From Rhinolophus ferrumequinum (taxonomy: Eukaryota; Chordata; Mammalia; Chiroptera; Rhinolophidae), in contig NC_046295.1 in assembly GCF_004115265.2 (NCBI RefSeq), positions 20,208,902-20,272,901 of the forward strand: DNA of 64,000 bases, given 5' to 3'. A program made the position numbers and the translations under genes. Every line of letters starts with the position of its first letter. Position 1 is the stretch's first letter. The notes below the pieces were generated by a model that was given only the letters and a program-made list of their open reading frames with translations, made no database searches and had not been told where the DNA came from. Below, in pieces: positions 36,976 to 48,300 of the stretch.

Positions 36976-38312
36976 AGGACTCTGATTTCAAAGTCAATGT
37001 TTTTCCCCATAGTATTATATTACAGTAAGAAAGTACGAAATACCTTGTAGTAATTGATAAGCTCTAGTGCAGCACCTTGTCTGTATTCAATAGGTTACTA
37101 TTTTAGGAACTGTTTCTTCATCCTTGTTGAATCACTGAGTTTCTCCTATTGTGAACATTAATTCCCTGATATGATGATGGCAACGTAGAAACAGTAAACT
37201 TCATATTAATTTCTCTTGGCCTTATTTTTCTTATTTAAAATTTATTCTTACTGTAGTTTATGAATTTTAAGGCAATTTAAGTCCTTTGTGTGTGGTGGAG
37301 AATAAATTAGATATAAATAACTAACAAAAAGTAAGCTATATTATGAATTCATTTACTAATTGCATTCACTTAAAGAGAATGAAAATACACGAAATTGTGA
37401 CAGCCCAAGATAATTTCAATTTTTAAAATTTCAAACCTATAACTAGCTCCAAGATGAATGGGAAAACAGATTAGATGAGAAATAGATCTGAAATTTTGTC
37501 TGATGTATCTTTTGATTGCTTCTACTTCAGTTACCTACTTCAGATAGAAGATAGAGAAGGGAAGGGTTGATGGCAGGCTACAAGATATGAAGTTCAGTTG
37601 GACAGAAGAAGGTTGGTCTGTTTGGAAACTGAGTCAAGATTAAGTCCATGTGAAAGAGGAATTGCCTTTTCCTCTCCTTGGTATTTAGAGGGGAATAAAG
37701 GAAGAATGGCAGAGAGTCAAATTTGGGAGAGTGATTTGGAAGGTAGATCAATTGGGTCATCCAAGAGATTCTTCCTGCTGGTGACAAGTTTGCATTGAGT
37801 TTGACCTGGTCAAAACAGAATCATCTGGCCTCATGACTCATTACTTTGTGATCCATTATCTCTGTCTTTGGTTCATGAGAAAAGTAGCTTTATCTAATTT
37901 CAAGCTCAGGTGAAAAGAAGAAATGAACATAGTAGTATTTCCCCTGTGTTTGGACGGGACTGTCTTAAGACCAGGAAGTAGGAAAAGGCACCTATCTGGT
38001 TTGAGATAATGTTTATAGGAAGCTATAAACAATGTCAAGTATTATTGTTTTTTGGATTAAGATAATACAGATGGAAGGAACCCTAGATAACATAACTCCT
38101 TCATCTTACAGACACTAGGCCTACGGAAGTCAAGTGTATTTATTACCTAAGAGCACATGCCAAGTAATGATGTAGGGCATAGACTCTAGAGTCAGACGTG
38201 CCTGATTTGAGGCCCAGTTCTGCCACTTACTGGTTTGTGGCCTTAAGGCTTTGAAAGACCTCATGGAAGTGAAGATCTGAGTCATACAGAGAGAGGAAAA
38301 TTTGCCAGACAG

Positions 38313-38791
38313 TGTAGGGGTTCAGAACAGGCCTCGCCAAAATGTGTCACTTTGGCATGTGAACTATTTTGAGCAAATGTCATAGACTCACAAGAAACTT
38401 TTACCTCTCCCTTAAAGAATTTAAATTAGGGGCCTTGCCCATAAAAAGAATGTCACCAGAAATAACTTTTTATGACCTATTTGTAGGGCAGGCAAACTTC
38501 TAATTTCTAAACACCTGCTCTTCTTATCATTCTGCAATGACACTTTGAAGCCCCCAAAGCACCGTACCTCAGCCTTATCTCAGAATGCCATGTATACCTC
38601 ATTTTAACTTTCTGTCCCTGAACCTTTCATGTACGTGTGCTCTCTGACTCGCTCATGTGTGTAGGATTCCCATACATATACATGTAATTAAATGTGGTTA
38701 TTTTCTCTTGCTAATCTGTCTCATGTCTATTTGATTATTAGACCAACTGAAAGAACCTTGAGGGTAGAGGAAAGTTTCTTTCTTCCCTACA
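38313..38791 (+). mobile_element. ERV1-like solo LTR
   Basis: It begins TGTAGGGGTTCAG and ends TTCCCTACA, so the termini are inverted (TGTAGGG/CCCTACA). Near the end it carries GTAATTAAATGTGGTTATTT and CTAATCTGTCTCATG, a layout I know from mammalian ERV1 LTRs. No clear duplication of the target was found. Confidence 0.6.
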
Positions 38792-39469
38792 ATGGGCAGG
38801 CATACAGACAGGGGGAATGAAGGTATGTCTAAAGAGGGAGAGAGATGAGGAGAGAGAGCTGTATGGAGAAGTGGAAGTGGGTGAATATAGCTGGAGCCCA
38901 CACATAGTGTTTATGGGGAAGGGAAGTAAAGATGAGGGTGTGTGCGGGGGGAAGGAGGAGTTTACTCTGCCTCTGGGAGAGGAAGTGTCTGCCAGATTTT
39001 TTCTTCCTATTTCACTATTACTTTATATTAATAATATACCCAAAGAAAGTTGAATTGCTACAAATTCTAGGCAATGTGTCTTTATTTATTTTTTTATTAA
39101 TTATTTATTTTTGGGTCATAGAATAAGCGTTTATTAAGCATTGGTGGTCTGAGAAGGCAGTGAGTTAACACCTCCAAAAACTGCCTTCTGGGAATGTGTC
39201 TTTATCCACAGAGTCCTGAAGGGAAGACTAGGCAGGGCCTGGGGTATTTCTTGGTCCCTTAGCACCCGTTTTACTTCCCCTGTGAGCTGAGCTCTCGTTA
39301 GTCCAATGCCCAGCAAGGCTCTCTTGGGCAAAAAGGCTCTGGGTATGTCCAGAAAACAATAGCTACTGGTACCATTTCTATGTACCTGGCATTATTCTAA
39401 CTGTTGAGTGTATTGATTCATTTAATCTTCACAAAAATCTTATGAAGTAAGCACCACTATTTTTTCTTT

Positions 39470-39884
39470 GCTCAACTTTTCAAAAGCTTTTTTTTATAGA
39501 AGCATAGCATACATATAAAAAACTATATGTAAGTGTACAGTTTAATGAATTTTCACAAAAAGAGCCACACATGTAAGTAGCAACCAGGAAAAATTACCAG
39601 CAACTGAACGGCTGCTTGGGGCCCCAGCGAGTCACTAGTCCTCCCCACCCCCCAAAGCAACTACCACTTTTACTTCTGACAGTAGAGTTTAGTTTGTTTT
39701 ATACAGTATTATTTGTATGCAGCTTCTTTCAGTTACATTACATTGCATATAGTTACGTAAAGGTCTGTTCATTCTCTCATTGCTGTATAATATAATATCC
39801 TCAACTTTTATTTTGAAATATTTTAAGCCCCCCCCCAAAGTTGAAGAAGTTTTACAATGAACACCCATATACCCTTTAACTAGA
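39470..39884 (-). mobile_element. L1-type fragment inserted in a MIR
   Basis: MIR halves at 39360-39465 and 39885-39965 are separated by this block. It carries ACAGTTTAATGAATTTTCAC, a reversed L1 3'-UTR segment. Low-complexity C runs occur near 39645 and 39830. Confidence 0.6.
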
Positions 39885-40610
39885 ACATGAAGGAATATTA
39901 TTTCCATTTGATAGATGAGGAAACTAAGCCAGAGAGAAATTAGGTAACTAGCCCAGGTCATGCCCCTGGGATCTAGTCTTGCCTAGCTTGTGGCTTAATC
40001 AGTCATAACACTGTGGGGAAATCCCATAATTTCTCTGAGGCTGTTTCTTCATTATTAAAATGGGAGTAACAATCCCCATTCCATTGAGTTTCCAGGCTGT
40101 TGTGAGGTTAAAACCTGAGGAATATGTGAAAGTGCTTTGTGAAGAGTAAAAAGTGGTGGTACTCAAAAGGGGTATTGTTTAAAATGCAGGTTCCTGGGTC
40201 TCACCCTCTGTAGATCCTGATTTATAAAGTCTGGGGGTAGGAAGCAGGATGTTTAAAAAGCATGCTGGGTGAATCTGATGCACTAGTTCCCATACCAAAC
40301 TATGAAAAAACACTTCTGTAAAACAATGGTTCCCTAGAGACTATCAGAATCACCTGGAGGACTTGGGTATTACTTTTGCCACCAGCTCCACTTTCTCAGA
40401 CTCACCAAGATGAGAGAGAATTGCAAGTGCAGAATTTGGTGCGCTTTATTCTCTGTGAGCTGGGAGAATTCGCCCCCCCCAGATTAGTGCCTAGAGCCCT
40501 CTTCTTCAAAGAGGTAAGTAATAGAAAAACAAAAGGAAGCTTGCTCATTCCTAAAAAGGACAAGTGACTCACAGATTTAAAACAAAAAGGGAAAAGATGG
40601 GGACATTTGT

Positions 40611-40623
40611 AGGTGAAAGGGCA
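40611..40623 (+). promoter_or_regulatory. Candidate PPAR response element upstream of PLIN2
   Basis: AGGTGAAAGGGCA is a DR1 element (AGGTGA, one-base spacer, AGGGCA). It lies about 1.6 kb upstream of the inferred PLIN2 start. It is nearly identical to the PPRE I remember as functional in the mammalian ADRP promoter, which drives induction by fatty acids and PPAR agonists. Motif seen directly; function inferred. Confidence 0.6.
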
Positions 40624-41972
40624 AGAGTTTTCTGTTGTAAACTAAGAGGTCAGATTAAAGAGAAGTAAAAAAACTACCATCATTACTCAAAATTCCGTAC
40701 ATTCCTGTGTCAGTGAATTAAGGAACGATAGGCACACCAAACTTCTCCTTAGAGCACCAACAAAGCCAGAGCACCAAAAAGAAAACAAGAAAGTAATACT
40801 TTGATTGCTTAAAGCAATGAATACAAGGGAAAAAAACAGAACTTTTTATGGACTTCCTAACATTTATTTTATGGTTTAGAATTTTATTTTGAGTTACGTG
40901 GGGAGCGGGTAGAAATGCCATAATTTTTCCTTACTGAGGGCCTATAGATGTATTCAGTCGTGTATTTGAAATTCATTTTTAATGGGTCAGTTTGGAACTT
41001 TAAATATGATAAACAGTGCATATGTCCATGCGACATTAGTTAAGTATTTGAAGTGAAGGTTTTTGAGGGCTTTCCACAATTCAAACTCCCTATCTTGGCA
41101 AACGAAACCGGTCTCCCAGCTCCAGCGCCAGCGCCGTCTCCCCTCGCTGTGCTTTTTGGAGGCGAAAGGAAGGAGCTGGCAGCTGCTCCAGGCACTAGCT
41201 CCCCTTCCTACCTCCCCACTGTCCAGTCCAGTTTACCTTCCCGGGAGAGAGAGATCCGGGAGGCCCAGGCCGGTGGCTAAGCCACCTGGAGATTCCCCGC
41301 CACTTCCTCGCAGAGAAGTCTACTGAACACTTACCCCGCCCGGGGCGTTTGCACAACGTATTTGCTCAAATAATGAAGTTGCAGTTCCGGAATTTTACAC
41401 AAGAAAAACTGGGACTCAGATGTTGATGATTTAAGTTTATTTTTCAAAATAAAATGCGTAGCCCACAACTTAAAAAAAAAAAAGACCACTTTGCAAAATA
41501 AGCACAGGCAGCTGTCAGCCGGGAGTGATCTGGATTTGTTTTTCGGAGAAAAAATTGAGGGGACCAACCAAAGGTATTCAAAGCCCTTTTGGTAAATTCT
41601 GATTCAACTTTAAATTAGAAATATGTATGAGGAATTGACTTTAAAGTCAAAAGAGCAGTGAAACAAATCTCTATAGGTCCGTCGGTTAGAATTTTACAAA
41701 CCTTTAAAAGTTATTTGTTTGCTAAAAATAAATCTACAATCTGTTCTCCATTTTTAAAAACAGTTCCATTTTGAGAACTGATGGTAATCAGGTTAGTGTT
41801 AATTGGTCCGCGCGACTCCTCCACTTTTCTTTTGCAAAAGCTCTAGAGGTAACACGGGCGCCAGCCGCATTTTTGCCACGGGCCTTCAAGGACCCCGAAA
41901 TCAGGCAGAGCACCCCGACCCCTTCATCCAGACAAAGAGCCCCCACTCCTGGGGGCGGGGCCCCGGTGCGCT

Positions 41973-42085
41973 GGCAGGCGGTGCGGGGGCAGGCGGTGCG
42001 CGGGCAGGCGGTGCGGGGGCAGGCGGTGCGGGGGCAGGCGGTGCGGGGGCAGGCGGTGCGGGGGCAGGCGGTGCGGGGGCAGGCG
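41973..42085 (+). repeat. GC-rich 15-bp minisatellite in the PLIN2 promoter
   Basis: Seven tandem copies of a 15-bp unit, GGCAGGCGGTGCGGG with one variant, are followed by a partial copy that runs into GGCGCCTGG. The array lies 150-270 bases upstream of the inferred start. Long open frames across it are repeat artefacts. It is likely length-polymorphic. Confidence 0.92.
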
Positions 42086-42124
42086 CCTGGAAGCTGCCGA
42101 GCGCGATACTCGAGACCGGCAGCT

Positions 42125-42172
42125 GGGCGTTTCGGGTCCCGAGCTGCCGGGCGTTTCGGGTCCCGAGCTGCC
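42125..42172 (+). repeat. 24-bp tandem duplication next to the PLIN2 TATA box
   Basis: A 24-bp unit beginning GGGCGTTTCGGGTCCCGAGC occurs twice, exactly head to tail, and a partial copy of its end lies just upstream. Each copy holds the palindromic core CGGGTCCCG. It ends about 40 bases before the TATA box. Confidence 0.9.
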
Positions 42173-42213
42173 GGTCACATGTTGCGGAGGGGCGGGGGGC
42201 GGAGCAGGGCGGG

Positions 42214-42220
42214 ATATATA
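42214..42220 (+). promoter_or_regulatory. PLIN2 TATA box
   Basis: ATATATA stands in a GC-rich setting (GGGATATATAGCGGG), right of two tandem repeat blocks and about 30 bases before the expected transcription start. An E-box-like GTCACATG lies at 42174-42181. PLIN2 is known to have a regulated, TATA-containing promoter. Confidence 0.75.
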
Positions 42221-42244
42221 GCGGGGGAGGTCGTCCGTCCTACT

Positions 42245-42310
42245 CTTGAAACGCCCTTGGTGTTGCCGGAGCTGGGCTAGCGCATCTCCCCGGATTCTCG
42301 CCTCTTGGGT
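42245..42310 (+). other. PLIN2: PLIN2 non-coding exon 1 (approximate)
   Basis: Known PLIN2 genes start with a short untranslated exon and begin translation in exon 2. The TATA box at 42214-42220 places the transcription start near 42240-42250. The GC-rich sequence after it fits a leader exon, but no donor stands out clearly among several weak GT candidates between 42307 and 42365, so the 3' edge is a guess. Confidence 0.45.
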
Positions 42311-45300
42311 GCTGTCGGTCGGTGGGTGCTCTCCCCCTCTGTTACCAGCGAGCTGGCCCGGGTACCCCGAGGGGGTCTAGGCTGGAAGGCGGGGGTTTTA
42401 GCCCGTGGGGCCTTACCGCCCCTGGGCCCTGTCTGGGAAGGGGCGGTTTCCTGGGCCTGCGCTTTCGACCCTTGCTTTTGTTCCTTGAGTCTTTTCCGCT
42501 AGCTGCTCTAGTACCTTTGTAGCTTTTTGGCTTGGTTGCCGGTTAACATTTTCCATTTGTCCCGAAAGGACATTATTTAAAAAGAAATGCATTAGAACAG
42601 TCTTAAAGCAGAATTTTATGGGGTACGCAGCGACAGTGGGGCAGTCGATGCTGGCGCTTGACTTCCGCCCTCAGTGCGGTTATTTCTTGTAGAATTGGGA
42701 CCCTTGGTGGCCAGAGGGTGAACTGATTGGCACGGAGGCAGTGGACAGCGGGATGTGCTGGTTCTTGTAATTTCCCAGCTCTGCTGTTTAGCATTAGGCA
42801 GTTTTGCCTGTATGTGGGTCTTTGGAGACACTAAATTAACATTTAAAAATGTTCTGAAATGTTTCTCAATTCCTCGGAACACCTCATTCCTCTGAGCTTA
42901 GTCACCACTAAACTGGTTTCACTCTTGACAAGGAAGGAATCAGTTCCCCCTAAAGTACTCCAAGTTGATAGTCCTGACTGTTCAAGATGTCTTCTGCTTG
43001 AAATCTCTGTGCAGTTTTAACATGGATTTTAACTTGTTTAGCATTTTTGTGAACAGATATTCCCATTCAAAAGGCATTCCTAGTTTCCTAGTGGAGAAAC
43101 AAGACAAATATATCAACAATTTTGCTTTTTCCTACAAAGCCTCTTTTCTATTGGAAATGTACACAGGAGCTCTGAAACCTTGCCTCCGAAGGTGTTTGCT
43201 TAGGGGAAGAGTGCTCAGAACTTGGGAAGTAGCACAGAAGAGGACACCTCATGTTGATTTTTTCTCTCTAGTAATTTGCTTGGGTTGGGCAATGAATCTG
43301 GGGAGCGTCTTATCCCAAAGTCCTGAAATAAATTTCTCTTCCGCAGATTTCTTCTTTCTCCAGGAAGAAAAATGGCACCTGTTGCAGTTGATTCACAACC
43401 GGTATGAATTTTAAATTGTGATATCTTGATTCCTTTCCCTCCCCCTGTGTTGAGACATTAACCCTCCCCCTTCCTTGGTTGCAGAGCGTGGTGACTAGGG
43501 TCGCCAACTTACCCTTGGTGAGCTCCACGTATGACCTGGTCTCTTCGGCTTACTTCAGTACAAAGGACCAGTTTCCCTACTTGAAGTCTGTGTGTGAGAT
43601 GGCGGAGAAGGGCGTGAAGACCATCACCTCGGTGGCTGTGATGGGCACTCTGCCCATCATCCAGAAGCTAGAGCCACAAAGTGAGTTCTGATTTCCCCCT
43701 TAAGGTTTAGTCCAAGGGACCGGTCAGGAGTGAGCCTGAAGCTGCTTTGAAGAGCATGAATGCCAATGGAATGCCCTGAGCACACAGCGGCAACTTCAGG
43801 GAATCCTTAGCTTTTCCAATGGCACATACTGCCTTTGTCTAGAAACTGCCAGGTGACCTTCATTGTTACAGGAGGTCTGCTTCATAGCAATGGTGGATGT
43901 TCATGATACTTTTAAAAAATTCCCCAAAGATGCTTTTATGTTGGCATCAGAGATCACAAGAGGAAGATAGTGGGTAAACTGAAATAACTGACTTCCTTGG
44001 GCTCAGGCAGTGGACACCGGACTGCTTTTCTTACCAAAAAAAAAAAAAAAAGAGCTATAATTAACATACCATACAATTCACCCATTTAACATGTACTATT
44101 CAGTGGTATTTTAGTATATTCAGAGAGTCATGCAGGCGTCACCAAAAATCGACTTTTGGAACATTTTTATCACCCCAGAACACAACCTCATACCAGTTTC
44201 TGTTAGGATGATGAAAAAGTTCTGAAAATGATAGTGGTGATAGTTGTGCAACATTGTGAATGAACTTAATGTCATTGAATTGCACACTTAAAAATAATTA
44301 AAATAGTGACACTTATGTATATTTTACCACAATTTTTAAAAAACTAGAAAGAAACCTTATGCCCATTAGAAGTCATACCCCTTTTCCTTACCCTCCCCCC
44401 CAACTACTAATCTACTTCTTGTCTTTATAGGTTTGCCTATTTTAGACATTTAATATAAACTGAATCATAGAGTATGTGTTCTTTTGTGACTGGCTTCTTT
44501 AACCTCGCATGTTTTCAAGGTTCCGCCATGTGGTAGCATCATGTCAATACTCTGTTCCTTTTTATTGTGGAATAATACTACATTGGTGGATAGATCATAT
44601 TTTATTCATTCATCAGTTGATGGACATTTGGATGCTTTTACCTACCCTGCCGATACGAATAATGAATGCTACTGTGAATATTTGTGTACAAGTTTTTGTG
44701 TGGATATACTCAGTTCTTTTGGGTATATACCTAGGAGTGGAATTGCTGGGTCATGTAATAACTTTTCAGCTGTTAACTGCCAGACTTTTCAAAAGTGGCT
44801 TATCATTTTACATTCCCACTAGCAGTATATGACGTTTCTTCACATTATGAACATTTTTGAATAAAAATTTAAATCCTCCCAATGGTTATATCATGAGCTT
44901 TTTGGAGGATAAGAAACCTTTAGAGTTTTCCAGCTCTGCTACTTCCCAAATGAATTTGGGACTAGTGATTGGCTTGATCATCCTGAGGAGGAAGCTTGGA
45001 CTAAAATGTAGGCCATGTTAGGGAGATCCAGGGTTCTGTTAGCATACTACTTCCTGGTGATAATGCAAAATATATTGCCATTTACTGAATTAAGTGTAGG
45101 TAGGGGTTAAACTAGCATGGAAGTGCTAATTCTGAGGGTTTTTAGATGCCTTATTCCCTGAATGAGGGTTCAGGTGAAGCTTGGCTTCTCTTGGCATCAA
45201 CTTTAGGGGCCAGTTGATGAGGAAGAATCTTCCCAGCCAGCTTCCTACCTGGCTTATCTCTTCTTTTGCCTGCTGCTCCCCTCACCTTATTTCCCTATCA

Positions 45301-48300
45301 GTAGAAAAAAGTTGCCTGCATCCTGCCAACCCTCTTCCTGTCTGAGCTAGTGACTAGGCAATACATTGTGAAGATCAACGTTCTTGCTGTTTTTTATAAC
45401 ACTAAATGTATCATAATAGGTATTGGTATTCAGTCTATGTCTACACCGTTAACATTTTCCCCATTTGTAATTCTTTTAGTTGCTGTTGCCAATACCTATG
45501 CCTGCAAGGGGCTAGACAGGATCGAGGAGAGACTGCCTATTCTGAATCAGCCAACAAACCAGGTGAGCTTGGGTCAAGAGTGCTGAGGCTTTCCGCCTCA
45601 CATATTTTCATGTCCTATCTGTTTAGCACAGGTGGTGCATGCCATAAACAGGAAATACTTAATTGTTCCTTCAACCTGGATGTATTTTTGAAAGAGTTGT
45701 GGCTACTCCTTCTTGAGTTGTTGTCAGGTTATGTTTAAGAAGCAGAGATGAGCTACCCACCTTTGGACTAGAGTACTTTTAGTCTGATCTCTGTCAATTT
45801 GTGGCTTTGCTTCCGCAGAAGAAATTGCTCTCTCAAATGACTGATTCCCACCTGGTACTGGATAAATGCAGAGGTGGTATATAGAACCTTTTCTCACTTG
45901 GTATCTGAGAGCACATCCAGTAGGATGGAGAATAGGCATTTCTGCCTATGTGTTGGCCTTCTGGGGCTGTGTTTGGAGCCAGGTGTGTATGGTACCTCTG
46001 TCTATGCTCGTAGGCATTCATGAGCTGCTTTCGGTATAAGCATGTCAACATGGAAAATACCATTCTTCTCTGGAGTACTCCTTGTACCTTTCTATAGGTT
46101 CATTTTGTTTTTTTTAAAAAAATAAAACCTTGACAAATCCTGTATCTGTTTACCTCATCTGCTCCTCCAACAACCCTCGAGTGGTGGCAGGTAGAGCAAA
46201 TATACCCAATAAGGAAATTGAGGCTCATCAACTCTTAGTAACTCTCCCTCGGACCTAAAGGTACGCAGGGAAAGGGCCAGGTTTCTTCTTTAACTCTTCA
46301 ACTATGCTGTCTTAGTTAAGGCCTTAAGTAGGTATTTGTGCAGGGGTTACTCACCAGCCAAGTGATCTGCTTTTCTATTTGTAGGTTGTTGCCAATGCCA
46401 GAGGTGCTGTGACTGGGGCGAAGGATGCTGTGACGACGACTGTGACCGGGGCCAAGGATTCTGTGGCCAGCACGATCACGGGGGTGATGGACAAGACCAA
46501 AGGAGCGGTGACTGGCAGTGTGGAGAAGACCAAGTCCGTGGTCAATGGAAGCATTAACACAGTTTTGGGGAGTCGGATGGTGCAGCTGATGAGCAATGGA
46601 GTAGAAAATGCGCTCACCACATCAGAGCTGCTGGTAGACCAGTATCTCCCTCTCACTGACGAAGAACTGGGTAAGTGGATTTTTACCTTGAAGTAATGTT
46701 TTACATCTTAAGGCAATCTTTCAAAACAGCCTCACTGAGAGATACACTTTATGTACCCCAAAATTCACCTGTTTCATCCTAAATGTATAGTTATGCAACC
46801 ATCACCTCAATCTAGTTTGAGCATTACTCACCCTCTTCATGCCTATATGCCGCCTCCGAAAGAAACCACTAGTATTTTGTCTCTATACATTTTCTTTCTT
46901 AAAGCATCCTTAAGTTTCACACTGAATTGTACATAGTAAGTTTTGAAATTTTAGGAGAAATTAGCCTGGAGAAATGTTTCCTACAAATGGATTGTCTTTA
47001 ATGGGCTGCTCTTATAGAATCATTAAATAGTGGCTACTCTATGCTGGGTGCTGTGTTGCCCAAGAAGCTCACTTTAGTGCGAAGAGACGTATAGACGAAC
47101 ATGTCAGATGCAGTGGTATGTGTTAGGTAGTCAAGCTTCGCAGCACACATGAGCTGTCTCGGGAAAATGAGTGTCTCATTACTAGGTTGGTGGGTAGAAT
47201 TGACAAAATGAAGATCCAGGTTAGATTTCAGGCGTTGTCACTTATATCTGTGATCCCGTACGGTTTTTGTCTTTTCTAACTTCAGAAAAAGAAGCGAAAA
47301 AAGTTGAAGGATTTGATACTGTTCAGAAGCCAAGTTATTATATCAGGCTGGGATCTCTGTCTACCAAGCTCCGCTCACGTGCGTACCAACAGGCTCTCAG
47401 CAGGGTGCAAGAAGCTAAGCAAAAAAGCCAAGAGACCATTTCTCAGCTCCATTCTACTGTTAAACTGGTGAGGAAAAATTAATTTATCCAGAGGGATAAG
47501 AGTAAATGTAATCATGAAATCCAAGAATTTTACCTTATGAGCAACCCACTAGAAAAATGGGTGAACAGTATACAGCCAGCTCACAGAGAAGGAAATACCC
47601 GAAATATATGAAGTGATGTTAATCTTACTCTGAGGGGTCAAATTACAGATGCCTCTCTTGTCCTGTCACGTTGGTGAAGTGTGATGCTCTGGCAATGGTG
47701 TCGAGAAAGAGGTTACTTGTGGGCTTCTGGAGGATTCAAGGGATGGTTCTAGGAAAGTTATAAAAACACCTGTGCCTTGAGCAGCTTTACTTTTAGAAAT
47801 TTATCCTACAGACATACATATTTAGAGTTGCAAAAGACTATAAACAATGCACGTTAACCTAATAAGGAACTAAGTAAATCGATAACCTCACAAAAGACTA
47901 TTGTGTAGCCATTAAAGATTGCCAAGACATAGAACAGTATGTATTGTGCTGCCATTCAGAGCCAGTTTATTCTGGGAAGGGGAAGTTAGTGGCTGGCAAC
48001 AGAGAAGAGGAAGTTTGAATTCTTTTCTCTTTTGTAATGTTTTTTTCTATCTGACACATATACATTAAATTTCAGTTGCCTTAACTGCGTTAAATGAGGT
48101 AAATTTAGAGCAGTGTCTTAAGAGTTAGCGGCAGTGAAGAACTACAACTACTTGATAGTAAATAACAATGATAACAGGAATTGCTCTCTTTAAACTCTCA
48201 GTTACATGATTTACATTATAGATCTGAAAATAGGCTAACGTGAATGCTTCGCTGACGTATTCGTTTGTTTTACTTCAACGTGTTATAGATTGAATTTGCC

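Noticed and set aside
1-41000. Search for CRISPR arrays, operons or a bacterial-type system
   Set aside because: The sequence is mammalian. Regular arrays seen are microsatellites or SINE and minisatellite units with no spacer pattern.
41771-42280. Long open frame (169 codons) with repeated RGQAV units
   Set aside because: It is the read-through of the 15-bp promoter minisatellite. The unit length is a multiple of three, so all frames stay open. No domain, no splice context, and it ends at the PLIN2 start region.
42965-43414. 149-codon open frame over PLIN2 intron 1 and exon 2
   Set aside because: It runs through the exon 2 acceptor in the wrong frame relative to the PLIN2 ATG and has no recognisable domain.
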